Notes under the pieces: generated by a model
Databases searched by the model: none
What the model was told of the DNA's origin: nothing
The model's input: the letters and a program-made list of their open reading frames with translations, nothing else
IMG/VR virus record: IMGVR_UViG_3300028802_000012
Location: 1-64,000 of that record
Length of the DNA stretch: 64,000 nucleotides
DNA from: a virus
Reading direction: 5' to 3' (one strand)
Shown here: piece by piece, positions 1 to 10,000 of the stretch
How positions within the stretch are numbered: the stretch's first letter is position 1
Layout of the letters: the number at the start of each line of letters is the position of its first letter
Translations under genes and position numbers: made by a program

Positions 1-1
1 C

Positions 2-727
2 CAGTACATAGCGCTGTTCGGAGCGCATGGGAACGAACCCGAAAGAATCTATGAGTGGAGCCAGTTGTCGCCGGAGGTCAGAGCGTACTACGCTGCGTTG
101 CCGACTTCGACTCCGACTCCGACTCCTGTTCCGCCCGCTGCTGCCGTGCCTCCTGAAACCGTCAGCGGTGGAGGCTATCCGCGCCTCCCGCCCAATGGAT
201 TCACTGGGTCGAACACGGGATTTGTTCCTGATACTGGCGGTGGTGGGTACGACGTTATCGGTGGGGGCTATCCGCATCTGCCGCCCAGTGGCATGAACAC
301 CGATCCTGCGGCGGCAGCCGCGCAGGCGGCGACGAACAACCTGGACGTCCCTGGCTATACCTATTCGCCCGAAGGCGCCCAGGCACCGACCGGTGCCTAT
401 AACTACTCGGCCACCGATCAGGGCCATACCCAGGTCTACCCACCAGGGGTCGCTGCTCCGTCCGATCAAGCGCAGGTCAGTACCCAGGCGCCTGTGAGTA
501 ATTCGACGGCGAATTCTCTCCTCGCCACCCCGATGCCCGGGACGGGTGGGAGCCTGTCGCCGAACCAGATCAACGCCGCGAACTACAACAAGATGAATCC
601 CTACGCCCAGTCTTTTCTCTGGGCGTATATGGAGAATCAAGGGTGGGATCCGCAGGCGGCGAAGTCGGAGTTCTTGCGGTCGCTGCCGAAATACAACGGC
701 CCGGCGCAGGGTCGCATCCAACTCTAG
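2..727 (+). CDS. Proline-rich virion-region protein, 5' end outside window
   Basis: The reading frame is open from base 2 to the TAG at 725-727. A TTG at 65 could be read as a start, but the frame upstream encodes ordinary sequence (residues such as EWSQLSPEVRAYYAALP run across it), so the gene most likely begins before the window. The product is rich in Pro, Gly and Thr with a run of Thr-Pro repeats. It contains a YPPGVAAP segment that recurs in the next two genes. The C-terminal 50 residues look folded (aromatic-rich, QSFLWAYMENQGWDP). No family is recognised. The position at the head of a run of virion genes suggests a structural or virion-associated role, which is inference. Confidence 0.7.
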   Translation, partial: QYIALFGAHGNEPERIYEWSQLSPEVRAYYAALPTSTPTPTPVPPAAAVPPETVSGGGYPRLPPNGFTGSNTGFVPDTGGGGYDVIGGGYPHLPPSGMNTDPAAAAAQAATNNLDVPGYTYSPEGAQAPTGAYNYSATDQGHTQVYPPGVAAPSDQAQVSTQAPVSNSTANSLLATPMPGTGGSLSPNQINAANYNKMNPYAQSFLWAYMENQGWDPQAAKSEFLRSLPKYNGPAQGRIQL

Positions 728-736
728 GGAGGTCCT

Positions 737-1144
737 GTGCCGGCTGAAAACGACTTCATGAACGACGTGTTTCGGAGTGCGGCGGGGAAGCCGAGGATCT
801 CGGTGGCCGAACTCGATGCTGAACCCGCGCCATCAGGCTTTTCAGGCTCGCGCGAATTCACCGTTCAGGCGCCCGGCGTTGCTGCTCCAGATGACCAGTT
901 CGTCTACGAGCCGTTGCCCGATACACCAGGGGCCTGGGCGGTGTATCCTCCTGGCGTTCCGTGCGAGACCAGCATCGCGCGGATCAGCCGAGCGACGCCG
1001 GCGGGCGTCGCTGACTTCCCGAAGATGCAGCAAGCGCTCGACGACGCTGGCGGCGGAGCATCGCTGCCGCCGCTCGACGAACTGGATACGCACGACACGC
1101 CGATGATGGAAGCGGCAGAAGGCGAGGGGACCGGTGGCTACTGA
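737..1144 (+). CDS. Small hypothetical protein with YPPGV module
   Basis: The GTG start at 737 follows a strong ribosome-binding site, AGGGAGGT at 727-733, which overlaps the stop of the preceding gene. The 135-residue product is acidic and Pro/Gly-rich. It holds a module (APGVAAPDD, then YEP, then WAVYPPGV) that matches parts of both neighbouring proteins. No catalytic motif or membrane segment is visible. It belongs to a tightly packed plus-strand run and overlaps the next gene by 11 nt, so it is probably co-translated with it. Confidence 0.7.
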   Translation: MPAENDFMNDVFRSAAGKPRISVAELDAEPAPSGFSGSREFTVQAPGVAAPDDQFVYEPLPDTPGAWAVYPPGVPCETSIARISRATPAGVADFPKMQQALDDAGGGASLPPLDELDTHDTPMMEAAEGEGTGGY

Positions 1145-1838
1145 TTCACAGGATATGAACGCCATGATGCGACAGGCCACGGATCGTACTCGTTTGCGGG
1201 TGCCGGCGATGGGGGCCAACCCCCGTCAGGGTTTGCCCCCGGCGTATTCAACGGGCAATGACACGCGGTTGGCGCAGGCTGCTCAGCAGGAGACGCCGAA
1301 CATCATGCCGCCGCAGCCGCCCGTGCAACACGAAGCTCCCCAGATGCCGACGTTTCCGACCCCGCCATCGTTCGGGGGTGGGGGCCAGGAGTCGCGTGGG
1401 ACGCCGGGAAGCGAATCGGGGGCTTCGCCCCAGTCATGGACGCCGCCGCCTGGGTTGATGACGCCAGGAAGCGAGCGGCCCGGCCAGCCGATGCCGAGGG
1501 TTCCTGGGCAGATGCGGCCAGGGATGCCATTCCCTATGCCGGGGCAAGTTCCGCCACCTCGCCATACGATCTTGCCGCCAGGCATGGCAGCGAATCCCAA
1601 CGATTACGCTTACGAACCCCAGTCCGATCGCACCTGGAAGATGTACCCACCAGGGGTCGCTTCGCCGCCGCATGGCTATCAGGCGAGTATGCCCAGAGCG
1701 GCCAGCACCGCCGATCTCGCCCGTATGGCGCAGGAGCTTGGGCCGTACATGCAGCGGCGCGAGCAGCTTCGTCAGTCCACACAGGCACCTGTCCCGCCCG
1801 GTTTCGGCCCGCCCACTGACGGGGTGATGGGGTCCTAA
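1134..1838 (+). CDS. Pro/Gln/Met-rich hypothetical virion-region protein
   Basis: GTG start at 1134 with GAGGGGA just upstream; it overlaps the previous gene by 11 nt. The 234-residue product has a low-complexity middle (Pro, Gly, Gln, Met) and then the YPPGVA module near residues 155-185 (PPGMAANPNDY, YEP, WKMYPPGVASPP). The C-terminal part, about residues 190-225, could form a helix. No known family is recognised. With the two preceding genes it forms a set of small proteins sharing one short module. Confidence 0.7.
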   Translation: MATDSQDMNAMMRQATDRTRLRVPAMGANPRQGLPPAYSTGNDTRLAQAAQQETPNIMPPQPPVQHEAPQMPTFPTPPSFGGGGQESRGTPGSESGASPQSWTPPPGLMTPGSERPGQPMPRVPGQMRPGMPFPMPGQVPPPRHTILPPGMAANPNDYAYEPQSDRTWKMYPPGVASPPHGYQASMPRAASTADLARMAQELGPYMQRREQLRQSTQAPVPPGFGPPTDGVMGS

Positions 1839-1841
1839 GCC

Positions 1842-4800
1842 GTGCCGTATAGGGACTTGAGAGACGAATGGGAAGAAGAAGGCGACGACGACGACGATGA
1901 CGGCGGCGGCGGCGATGACGACGGTGGGGGCGGAGGAGACGACGAGGGCGGAGGCGGCGGTGGAGGAGACGAAGGCGGCGGCGATGAAAGCGGTGGAGGA
2001 GACGAAGGCGGCGGGGGAGGAGACGACGAGGGCGGGGGTATCTCGTGGGAGCCGGGCCGCACAGATAGCGACTTCGGAGATTCGAGCGACGACGGCAGCC
2101 GCGATCGTGAGGATTCGGGCTTTGATCAATCCCGTTTCGGTGACGATGATGACGACGATGACGATCGCCGTTTCCGAAACTCCGACGAAGGCGACGGGGA
2201 CGGCTTCTTCGACCGCGAGCAGCGTCGTCGAGAACGAAAGCGCCTTGCTGATCAGCAGGCCTACGACGATCAGCAGCGGGTCGCCGAGGCCTTTCGGAAG
2301 CAGCAGCAGGATCTCGACGAGCTAGAGCGGAATCAGCTTCCTGAAGATCCGCTCCAAGAGCAGCAACAGCGGCAAGCCGAGCAGGCCCAGCAGGATCAGC
2401 GCCTAGCTGCTATGCCGGGTTATCAGCTGCCTGGCATGCTGCAGGTTCCAGACGCGCCTGCGCCGCCCGAAGCGGAGGTCCCGACTCCAGGAGAAACACG
2501 GGCTGATATCGAGTGGGACACGCAAGATCCGGCAGCCTGGGTCGCGGTTCGTGACCTGGATAGTCAGACCGATCGCTGGATTCCTGTTAGCGAGTTCGAT
2601 CCGACGCGACAACAGACCATCGACGAGCGGGCGCCAACACTGGGTCCAGCCCCGGCAGGATCTGTTGCGCATCTGCGACGGGTCGGAGATCGGGAATATA
2701 CGCCGCAGGCGAATCAGCCCGCTGCGCCGCAGGCGGCAGCGGTAAGCAGCCCTCCCGTTCGCGATACCTGGCCGATAGAGCAGCATCAACAGGCAGCGAC
2801 TGTAAGCAGCCCTCCTGTTCGCGATACCTGGCCGATAGAACAGCATCAACAGCAGGCGGCAGCTGATGCGGCAGCCAAAGCAGCCGCTGATGCGACAGCC
2901 GCTGCTGGAGCGCCGACGGAACAGGTCGCGCAAGCGGCAGCCAACGCAGCAGTCGGAGCTATAGCTCCGGCTCCAGGACGAACGCTGGACGGTCAGACCT
3001 TTCAGCAGCAGACTGCCTGGACGAAGATGGCGTTCCAGGCCAGGTACGGGACTGATGCAGCGAACCAGTGGGCCAGGGAACACAACGCTGAGCTGCAGCG
3101 GAACCAGCAGGTCTACGGTTCGCGTGAGCCAAGACCAGGGGATCCATCGAGAGTAGCTGGTATTGGTCCTGCCCCTGATCGACGGATCGGCGTGACACCC
3201 CCGCCAGGACCAGGACAGCAGGCGCGATTCGGGGTCAATAGCGGCATTGCCAGTGCTCCGATTCCGAAACCGGCAGGACCAGCGGCGGTTTCTCCGACGG
3301 CAGGTACAGCCGCTACGACGGGGAATGCGCTCGGCGTGGGAGCCTTGCCGGGTAGACCAGCTCCAGGAGCACCGACGGCACCTTCAGTAGCGACGACTCC
3401 GGCAGGCCGTGATCGCTATCCAGAAGAACCGTCGGGTCTTCCTCCGGCGACGACGCCTTCAGGGTTAGACCCTGGCAGTGATGCGATCTTGCCTCCTGGT
3501 GCGAATGTCTGGAAACCGTGGGAGCCTTCTGACTCTGAGAGTGGGAGAAATACGGCCGTTTCTGGGGACGTACCGCCTGAGCGTCCACTGCCGTCTGCGC
3601 CAGCAGCAGCCCCAGCGTCAGCGCCTGTGGCGGCAACTCCGCCTGTTGCTCAGGGGTCAGAGCTGGAACGACCGGGCGATACCCTGACGCTGCAGGCCAA
3701 GCACGATCCTCGGATCACGATGACGACGACCCGCGCCGACTGGGACCAGACCGACAAAGCCACGCAGAACGAGTGGAACGTCACCAATGCACGCGGCGCG
3801 TCGGTGACGGGACCGACGGGGAATTCGCCGTATGACGAGACGCCGCCGACAGCGGCGCCACCGCGCTCGACGGGTCCAGGCTATGACACGAATCCGATCT
3901 TGCCAGGACCAGGAGTGCCAGGACGATCAGGTCCCTTTGCGCCCCAGTCGACTGCTGCTCCTGTCGGGGCTGGGGCGGTGAGGCCCCTGATCGCGGCGTA
4001 TTCCTACGATGAAGATGCGGCAAATTTCCAGGCCGTTCCGCGTCCTGCAGGCGCGCCGCCACGTGGGGTGCCGACCGACCCGTTTGATCTGGTCACCCTG
4101 CATGCAGCGCAAGCGCAGAATAGTCCCGACGTCGAAGCGTTCCGACGGAGCGTCGCCGGGGGACTGGCAGCGGGTGAAGCCTGGGCCGAACCGTATGCCG
4201 ATAAGCTGGCCGAGCGCGCCTGGTATCAGGAGTCTGGCGGACTCGAAGGCGGTCCGGAGTACGCCGATCGGGGCTATGTCCAACGCTGGAAGAGTGCTTT
4301 CCGGGCAGGGAACATCAACGTCGTCGGTGTCCGGGAGGCGATGGAAGCCCTGGTCTCGCGCGGCGTTGCTCCTCCTTCGTCGGATCCGTTCAGGGCCGTT
4401 GTCGCAGACGCTGCTCGTCAGCAGGGCGCAACGGATCTGCAGGGCTTCGGACGCAGTGTGGCGGGTGGGATCGCCAAGGGCGAGGCCTGGGCGAAGCCGT
4501 ACGTCGAGAAGCTGGCACAACTGGCGTGGTACAAGGAATCCGGTGGTCGAGAAGGAGGCCCCGAGAACGCCCCAGCGACGTATGTGCGAGATTGGACGAA
4601 TGGGCTGCAGGCGGCTGATCACTCGATTCCTGGGGTCAAAGAAGTCAATCAGCGTCTGATTGAATTCGGGGCACGAACAACTCCGCCAGGAGGCGCGTTT
4701 GATTGGAAGAAGGTGTATGGTCCGACGGGTGAAGGTCTCGGAGCGAACGGTCCGACGCTGATTTCGCGGCAGTTCACCCAGATCGACTGCGGTCCAAACG

Positions 4801-6575
4801 CCTTCTCGAACATCATGCGTTCTCAGGGGTACAACGCGGCTCCCGCTGATGCGTTTACGTTTGCAAAGCAGTATGGGTACCACAGCGGAGAGATGTTCAA
4901 TGGGCCTCAAGCCTATGTGAATATGCTGCAAAATGAACTGGGTTTGAAGGCGCAACAAGCTCCTGTAGATTGGAATCGCATCGATCAAGAATTGGCGGAA
5001 GGTCGTTTGGTAACGCTGTCGTCTCCTGGTGCGACGGGGCATTATTGGACGATCGCGGCAAAAAATGATCAGGGTCAGTATTACACGGGGGCCACCGGAA
5101 CGTTCGTCGGTGATCCAGCTTGGTCTCGTCCTAATCAGATTACCTTCGCGAATAATCCGCCGACCACGATGATCACGTATTCGGGCACGATCGATCCGAA
5201 CTCGCGCGCGGTGAAGTCGCCGATCCTGAACGTGACGCCGCCGAATGTCCAACAGACCCCGCAGCCGACGATGGTGACGGCGCCTGCTGCTGCTGCTTCT
5301 TCTTCTGCGGCGGCGCCGCCGACAGGGGCAACCCGACAGGGACCGGGACCGGCTCCAGGACGCGAAGCTGCGCCTCAAGTGACAGACGTGTCGCTCCCTG
5401 ATCAGTTGCCAACCAGAAATCGTGTTGAAAACTTGCGGGCTCTCCAGCCGGCATTGGAGGCGGCGGCGCGTCGCAGTGGTATTTCCGCCGAATCCTTAGC
5501 GGCGATTATTATCGCGGAGAATGGGGCGGGAGATTCTCAGGATAATGATCTGGCTCGGGTGGGGAATAACCTGTTTTCGATTCAGGTCAGCGAGCAAGAA
5601 GGGCCGTATCAGAACGGTGCGTACGGGGCGGAGAAGCGCTTTGGAACGTACAAAAACCCGGTCGATTCTATCAATCACTTTTTGACGTTGGTTTCCACCA
5701 CGCCTCGGTACAAAGAAGCGTGGGATAACCGCGCGGACCCTGAGAAATTCGTGGCTGGTCTTATGAAGGGCCAGTATATCGTCGATGAAGCAAGGCATCC
5801 GGCTGCAAAGTGGCAGCAAGAGATGGCTGATTATCGGGAGCAGTATCGTCGAGCGACCGGTGGGCGGCAGGGCTTTGAGAATCCTGACATGAACCAGACG
5901 ATCCGAGCGATGGCTGGTCGGCCGGAGCGATCGGACGATCGTCGCATGGCACTGATGGGCTCGAATGGCCGTATGGAGAACATGTTCTCTCAGGCAGAAA
6001 ACCGAGAGACGTATCAAGAACCGAGCGAACGAGCCAATCTCAACGATCGCTTTACGGAGCAAGATGTCACGGAGATGCGTCAGCGAATCTTGGACGAAGC
6101 TCCCGATATCCGGTTTGATCCAGGGGATGACGTCGAGACTCGTATGCAGAAGATGATGCCGGCCCTGGAATGGCTTCAGAAAGAATACGGCTGGAATGCT
6201 GAGGCTCTGGCAGGGATGGCCTACAACGAGAGTCGGATCGGGACATCGGAGAAGGGCTACGCGGGCAAGGCGAATAATCTCTGGTCGACTACGTATATGC
6301 CGTCGGATACGCAGTCTACAGGACCGATTCCTGAAGGTCGCTGGTCGGCGTATCCGAACGTGAAGTCAGGTTTGGCGCGCTTTGTGGGCATGTACATGCA
6401 TCCCGACAATGGGTACAAGAATACGCCGCAGTCTCGGAAGGACGCAGACTCGTTGATCGAGGGACTGCTCAAGGATAAGTACATCAATCCAAACGAGAGT
6501 TCTGTTCCTGAATGGAAGCAAGGCATCAACGAGGGTCGGGCGATGTATCGTCGCTTGAAAGGCCGACAACGATGA
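1842..6575 (+). CDS. Giant virion-associated protein: C39-like peptidase plus two glucosaminidase/lysozyme-like domains
   Basis: 1577 residues, GTG start 3 nt after the preceding stop. The first 150 residues are almost only Asp, Glu and Gly. A Gln/Pro/Ala-rich region follows. Two tandem repeats of about 100 residues (near 744-845 and 846-947, each opening with DPF and containing SVAGG and ESGG) precede a papain-like C39 domain with Cys983 (IDCGPNAF), His1067 (GHYWTI) and Asp1091 (VGDPA). Two muramidase/glucosaminidase-like domains follow, with candidate catalytic Glu1226 (IIAENGAG) and Glu1463 (AYNESRIG). Proteins of this type cut cell-wall peptide or glycan during DNA entry or act as virion lysins. 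The domain reading comes from motifs only, so substrate is unknown. It sits in a virion operon and overlaps the next gene at ATGA. Confidence 0.8.
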   Translation: MPYRDLRDEWEEEGDDDDDDGGGGDDDGGGGGDDEGGGGGGGDEGGGDESGGGDEGGGGGDDEGGGISWEPGRTDSDFGDSSDDGSRDREDSGFDQSRFGDDDDDDDDRRFRNSDEGDGDGFFDREQRRRERKRLADQQAYDDQQRVAEAFRKQQQDLDELERNQLPEDPLQEQQQRQAEQAQQDQRLAAMPGYQLPGMLQVPDAPAPPEAEVPTPGETRADIEWDTQDPAAWVAVRDLDSQTDRWIPVSEFDPTRQQTIDERAPTLGPAPAGSVAHLRRVGDREYTPQANQPAAPQAAAVSSPPVRDTWPIEQHQQAATVSSPPVRDTWPIEQHQQQAAADAAAKAAADATAAAGAPTEQVAQAAANAAVGAIAPAPGRTLDGQTFQQQTAWTKMAFQARYGTDAANQWAREHNAELQRNQQVYGSREPRPGDPSRVAGIGPAPDRRIGVTPPPGPGQQARFGVNSGIASAPIPKPAGPAAVSPTAGTAATTGNALGVGALPGRPAPGAPTAPSVATTPAGRDRYPEEPSGLPPATTPSGLDPGSDAILPPGANVWKPWEPSDSESGRNTAVSGDVPPERPLPSAPAAAPASAPVAATPPVAQGSELERPGDTLTLQAKHDPRITMTTTRADWDQTDKATQNEWNVTNARGASVTGPTGNSPYDETPPTAAPPRSTGPGYDTNPILPGPGVPGRSGPFAPQSTAAPVGAGAVRPLIAAYSYDEDAANFQAVPRPAGAPPRGVPTDPFDLVTLHAAQAQNSPDVEAFRRSVAGGLAAGEAWAEPYADKLAERAWYQESGGLEGGPEYADRGYVQRWKSAFRAGNINVVGVREAMEALVSRGVAPPSSDPFRAVVADAARQQGATDLQGFGRSVAGGIAKGEAWAKPYVEKLAQLAWYKESGGREGGPENAPATYVRDWTNGLQAADHSIPGVKEVNQRLIEFGARTTPPGGAFDWKKVYGPTGEGLGANGPTLISRQFTQIDCGPNAFSNIMRSQGYNAAPADAFTFAKQYGYHSGEMFNGPQAYVNMLQNELGLKAQQAPVDWNRIDQELAEGRLVTLSSPGATGHYWTIAAKNDQGQYYTGATGTFVGDPAWSRPNQITFANNPPTTMITYSGTIDPNSRAVKSPILNVTPPNVQQTPQPTMVTAPAAAASSSAAAPPTGATRQGPGPAPGREAAPQVTDVSLPDQLPTRNRVENLRALQPALEAAARRSGISAESLAAIIIAENGAGDSQDNDLARVGNNLFSIQVSEQEGPYQNGAYGAEKRFGTYKNPVDSINHFLTLVSTTPRYKEAWDNRADPEKFVAGLMKGQYIVDEARHPAAKWQQEMADYREQYRRATGGRQGFENPDMNQTIRAMAGRPERSDDRRMALMGSNGRMENMFSQAENRETYQEPSERANLNDRFTEQDVTEMRQRILDEAPDIRFDPGDDVETRMQKMMPALEWLQKEYGWNAEALAGMAYNESRIGTSEKGYAGKANNLWSTTYMPSDTQSTGPIPEGRWSAYPNVKSGLARFVGMYMHPDNGYKNTPQSRKDADSLIEGLLKDKYINPNESSVPEWKQGINEGRAMYRRLKGRQR
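2742..2852 (+). repeat. 60-nt in-frame tandem duplication inside the giant hydrolase gene
   Basis: Two nearly identical copies start at 2742 and 2802 (GTAAGCAGCCCTCC then GTAAGCAGCCCTCC). The period is 60 nt, so each copy adds 20 codons containing SSPPVRDTWPIEQHQQ. The few differences are mainly silent, which points to a fairly recent duplication in a linker region. Confidence 0.85.
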
Positions 6576-7030
6576 GCGTCGATATGAATGCGCTGATTCG
6601 GCTGATCGCTCAGCGTCGCGGCGGGGCGGCAGAACCGCCTGCGCGCGGTGAGATCCCGACAGCCCGGCCCCTGACAGACGATGCTCCGGCGTATCCCAGC
6701 GAAGGCGGCTACAGGAACCCCGATATCGATGTGCTTCCCGCTCCCGCCCGGGAGTATCCGGAAGAGTATCCACCGAACGACGGGACCGAAGATCCGCTGA
6801 CGCGGTACGGCCCCGACGAATTCATGCCGATGCGACCGAACCCTGTTGATCCCTACAGTGGCGGTCCCGGCGGGTACGATAACTACGACGAAAACGCGTA
6901 TGCTCGGTGGGTGCAAGAGGTCGAAGCACGCGGCAACGAGGTTCGCGAGACCAGTATCGGCACGTTCGAAGTCGCTGCTGGGACCAACAACATCGTGTCG
7001 CGTCCGCCGTCCCCGTATCCTTTGATCTGA
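6572..7030 (+). CDS. Hypothetical acidic Pro/Tyr-rich protein
   Basis: The start is taken as ATG 6572, which overlaps the preceding TGA (ATGA), rather than an upstream in-frame ATG at 6512 inside the giant hydrolase gene. The 152-residue product begins MSVDMNALIRLIAQRRGG and then becomes rich in Pro, Tyr, Asp and Gly (YPEEYPPNDG). No domain is recognised. The overlap implies translational coupling to the virion-associated hydrolase. Confidence 0.65.
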   Translation: MSVDMNALIRLIAQRRGGAAEPPARGEIPTARPLTDDAPAYPSEGGYRNPDIDVLPAPAREYPEEYPPNDGTEDPLTRYGPDEFMPMRPNPVDPYSGGPGGYDNYDENAYARWVQEVEARGNEVRETSIGTFEVAAGTNNIVSRPPSPYPLI

Positions 7031-7040
7031 GGATCCTGCG

Positions 7041-10000
7041 ATGCCGCTGCCGAGACTGCCCGACATCTCGCTGGATTCCTGGATTCGGGATCAGCAGCAG
7101 CAGTTTGAGCGCACGATCTCGGGCCTGGCGGAAGCGACCGAGTTCAAGGACGCGATCTCGGATATCGAGTCGCAGGTCCCGGCTGACTATCCGCATCCTG
7201 GCGGCACCGATCAGTGGGCCGACGCGCAGCGCCAGCAGCAAGAAGAAGAGTACCGGCGTCAGCAGGACGAAGACGAGCGTCGTAAAGCCCAGCAGCAGGC
7301 CGACGAGAACCAACGCCAGCTCGATGCCTATCTCAACGAGAAGATGCGCTACGAGCAGGAGCAACAGCAGCAAGATGCGCTGACCCAGGCGCAGGGTCAA
7401 GCGCAGGATCTGGGCATTCCTTCTCCTGATCAGGCCGCTGCATCGTTTCAGCAGATCCAGCCAGGCGACCTTCCACAGCCGGTTCAGGACTTTCACAGCT
7501 TCGCTGACCAGATCGAACAGGGTCAGACGCCTGAAGGGCTGCAGGCCCCGCCGCCGGTCAAACGCGGCGTGCCGAGTCCGTACAGTCTGACGCCGCCTGA
7601 AGAACCTTTGCAGGCACCGCCTCCTCTGGAAGAGGCACCGCCACCACGACGCGGCGTCCCCAGTCCGTACACCCTTTCACCGCCGCCTGAGCCAGAACGA
7701 CCCTACTGGACGCCGACGGCGCGCGAAGCAGAAGGCATGGGACCGGCTGTCGGTCCTGATTGGCTGCCCGAACCGATCAGGCAAGCTGCCGGCGTCGTCA
7801 AGAAAGGTCTGGTGGACGCAGTCCACGCGGCCCCACAGGAAGATATCTCCCTACCGACAGGGCGGCAGGTGCATGTTCCGGGGTTTGCCCAGCAGGCTGT
7901 CGGGTCGTTCAGTGCGGCGATGGAGCCTGTGCAGGCCGTCGATGATTACACCGCCGCGAGGCTGGACCCGGAGACGTGGTACTTCGCGCGGGACGGTATT
8001 GCGCGAACGGAGCTTGATCCTGGGGAGTTCGACCGCTGGAATGAACTGCAAGGTTCTCGCCGGCTTGCACAGGGGACGAAGACAACCTGGACGCCTGAAG
8101 AGACGGCCGAAATCCAGCACACGTCGGAGAAGATCGATCGGATCTATCAGTCGATCAAGGACGATCCCGACAAGCTCAACGACTATGCGAAAGCCTCGCC
8201 AGCGTATGAGATCACCCGAGGGATTACCCATACCGTGCTGGGTGGGGCGCTCGGCAATGTCGTCGGCGGCGCAGCGGGCAGTGCGGCTCGTGGTCTGGGG
8301 GCCGGTCATCGCGCGATCAAAGCCGCCGAGTACGCGGGAGACATCGCCGCGCAGACGGCGTTCGACCCGACGACGCCGGCGATCCAGCCTCTGGGTGATC
8401 TGGCGCTACGAGGCGTCGGGGCGGGGATTCGCGGGACGCGATCTCTAGCAGGCCGTGCCGGTGAAGCTCTTGTTCGCTCCGCTGATGACGTTCCTGAGGG
8501 GGTTCAGCGTTTAGGTTCAGGGGTAAGTCCTGAAGAATCACGTCGGTTCTACCACGGGACGGCTGGAGAATTCGGCCGCCCTGATCCTGGGAAGTTCGAC
8601 GAGGATGGGTTGTTTGGTCCGGGTTATTACCTGACGTCGGATCCTCGGGTGGCAGGGAGTTATGCAGAGACGCGGGGCGGCCGAATACCCGTCGATAATC
8701 CGTATACAACGTGGTCGAAGGAAGCGATTCAGGCTGGGATTGATCGAGCATATAAAGAGTTAGAGGATCCTAGTTTAGATTTTGGGACTTCTCGTGACAT
8801 TATGGATGACCTGGATCTGCTGGAAGCAGCGCGTGATGATCTGGTATTGCCGTCTCCACGATCAGGTCCGAATGTTCGAGCGATCGATGTTCCAAAGAAT
8901 TTGAATTTATTGGATCTAGATAAGCCCGTAACTGCTGATCAAGCGCAGCGCGTGATCGACGCTACTCGAAAGGCAGGGTTTCCTGATTCAGCCGATGAAT
9001 TGCAGGCGCATATCGATATGAAGCGCGAAGCTATTCGGCGTGAATCGACCTACCGACAACCGACGAGTGATCCAAATATCGCATATGACACAGGTCAGGA
9101 ACTCCATGAAGAGTTAGCGTACCGCTTGAATGAAGACTACCAGACAGTGGTCGATACCGATCTGTACAGCGATAAGCCTGGAGCTAATCGCCTGCTGCGC
9201 GATGCTGGCTATGATGGAATGGTTCACACCGGGGGTAAGCGCGTTCCACTGCAGGATGCAGATGGGAAACCCATCGAACATGATGTGACGATCGTCTTTC
9301 CCGAGTCGCTGGATAAAATCCGCAACGCGTTCTCAGGAGAAGCCGGGGGTTCTGGCGTTATCCCGAACTTGCGTCGGCCGCTGTTCAACGCGGCCCAGGG
9401 CGCGTTTCTCGGGGCGTCATCCGAAGAGTTACAGGCCCGTGAAGAGGGTCGAGACGCCGATCCTGCCAGACGACTGCGCAGTGCGGGCATCGGGGCTGGA
9501 CTGGCGATGCTGGCAGGCTCCCGAGGCGCTCGTCGCGTTGCTGGGCGAGCGTTGCAGGCGGTTGGATCCGGGGTTGTTCCTGAAGGTGCAGCCCAAGCCG
9601 CTCGCAAGGTGCCCGTCGAATTCAAGACAGCTAAAGGCTCGTCCTATGAACTGCTCCCTGATGGAACCACGATCAGGAACAAGGCCGCGCGGTCTGATCC
9701 TGGGCACGAAGGCGACTTTGGGATTAAGCCCCAGAGCGATGCGACGTACTTCCTGACTAGCGAGAACTACCCGAAGCTCGGGCTGCCCGAAGGACCTAGC
9801 CGGATCGTTGATCACGGCGACGGGACGCTCTCCGTGGCAACGCAGAATGCGAATGGACGCTGGGGGATCGCGCCGAGTTCTCGAAACGTGCCGTACGAGA
9901 CGGAACCTGCGGTCGGCCTGCACCCGTTGGAGGTCTGGGGACCGCAGAAGGTCAACGGTCTGCCGGCCTATAAAGACGTACATTTTGGGAACGTGATCAC

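Noticed and set aside
3927-5378. Minus-strand frame of 483 codons
   Set aside because: Antisense shadow of the giant hydrolase gene; Arg-rich product with no motif.
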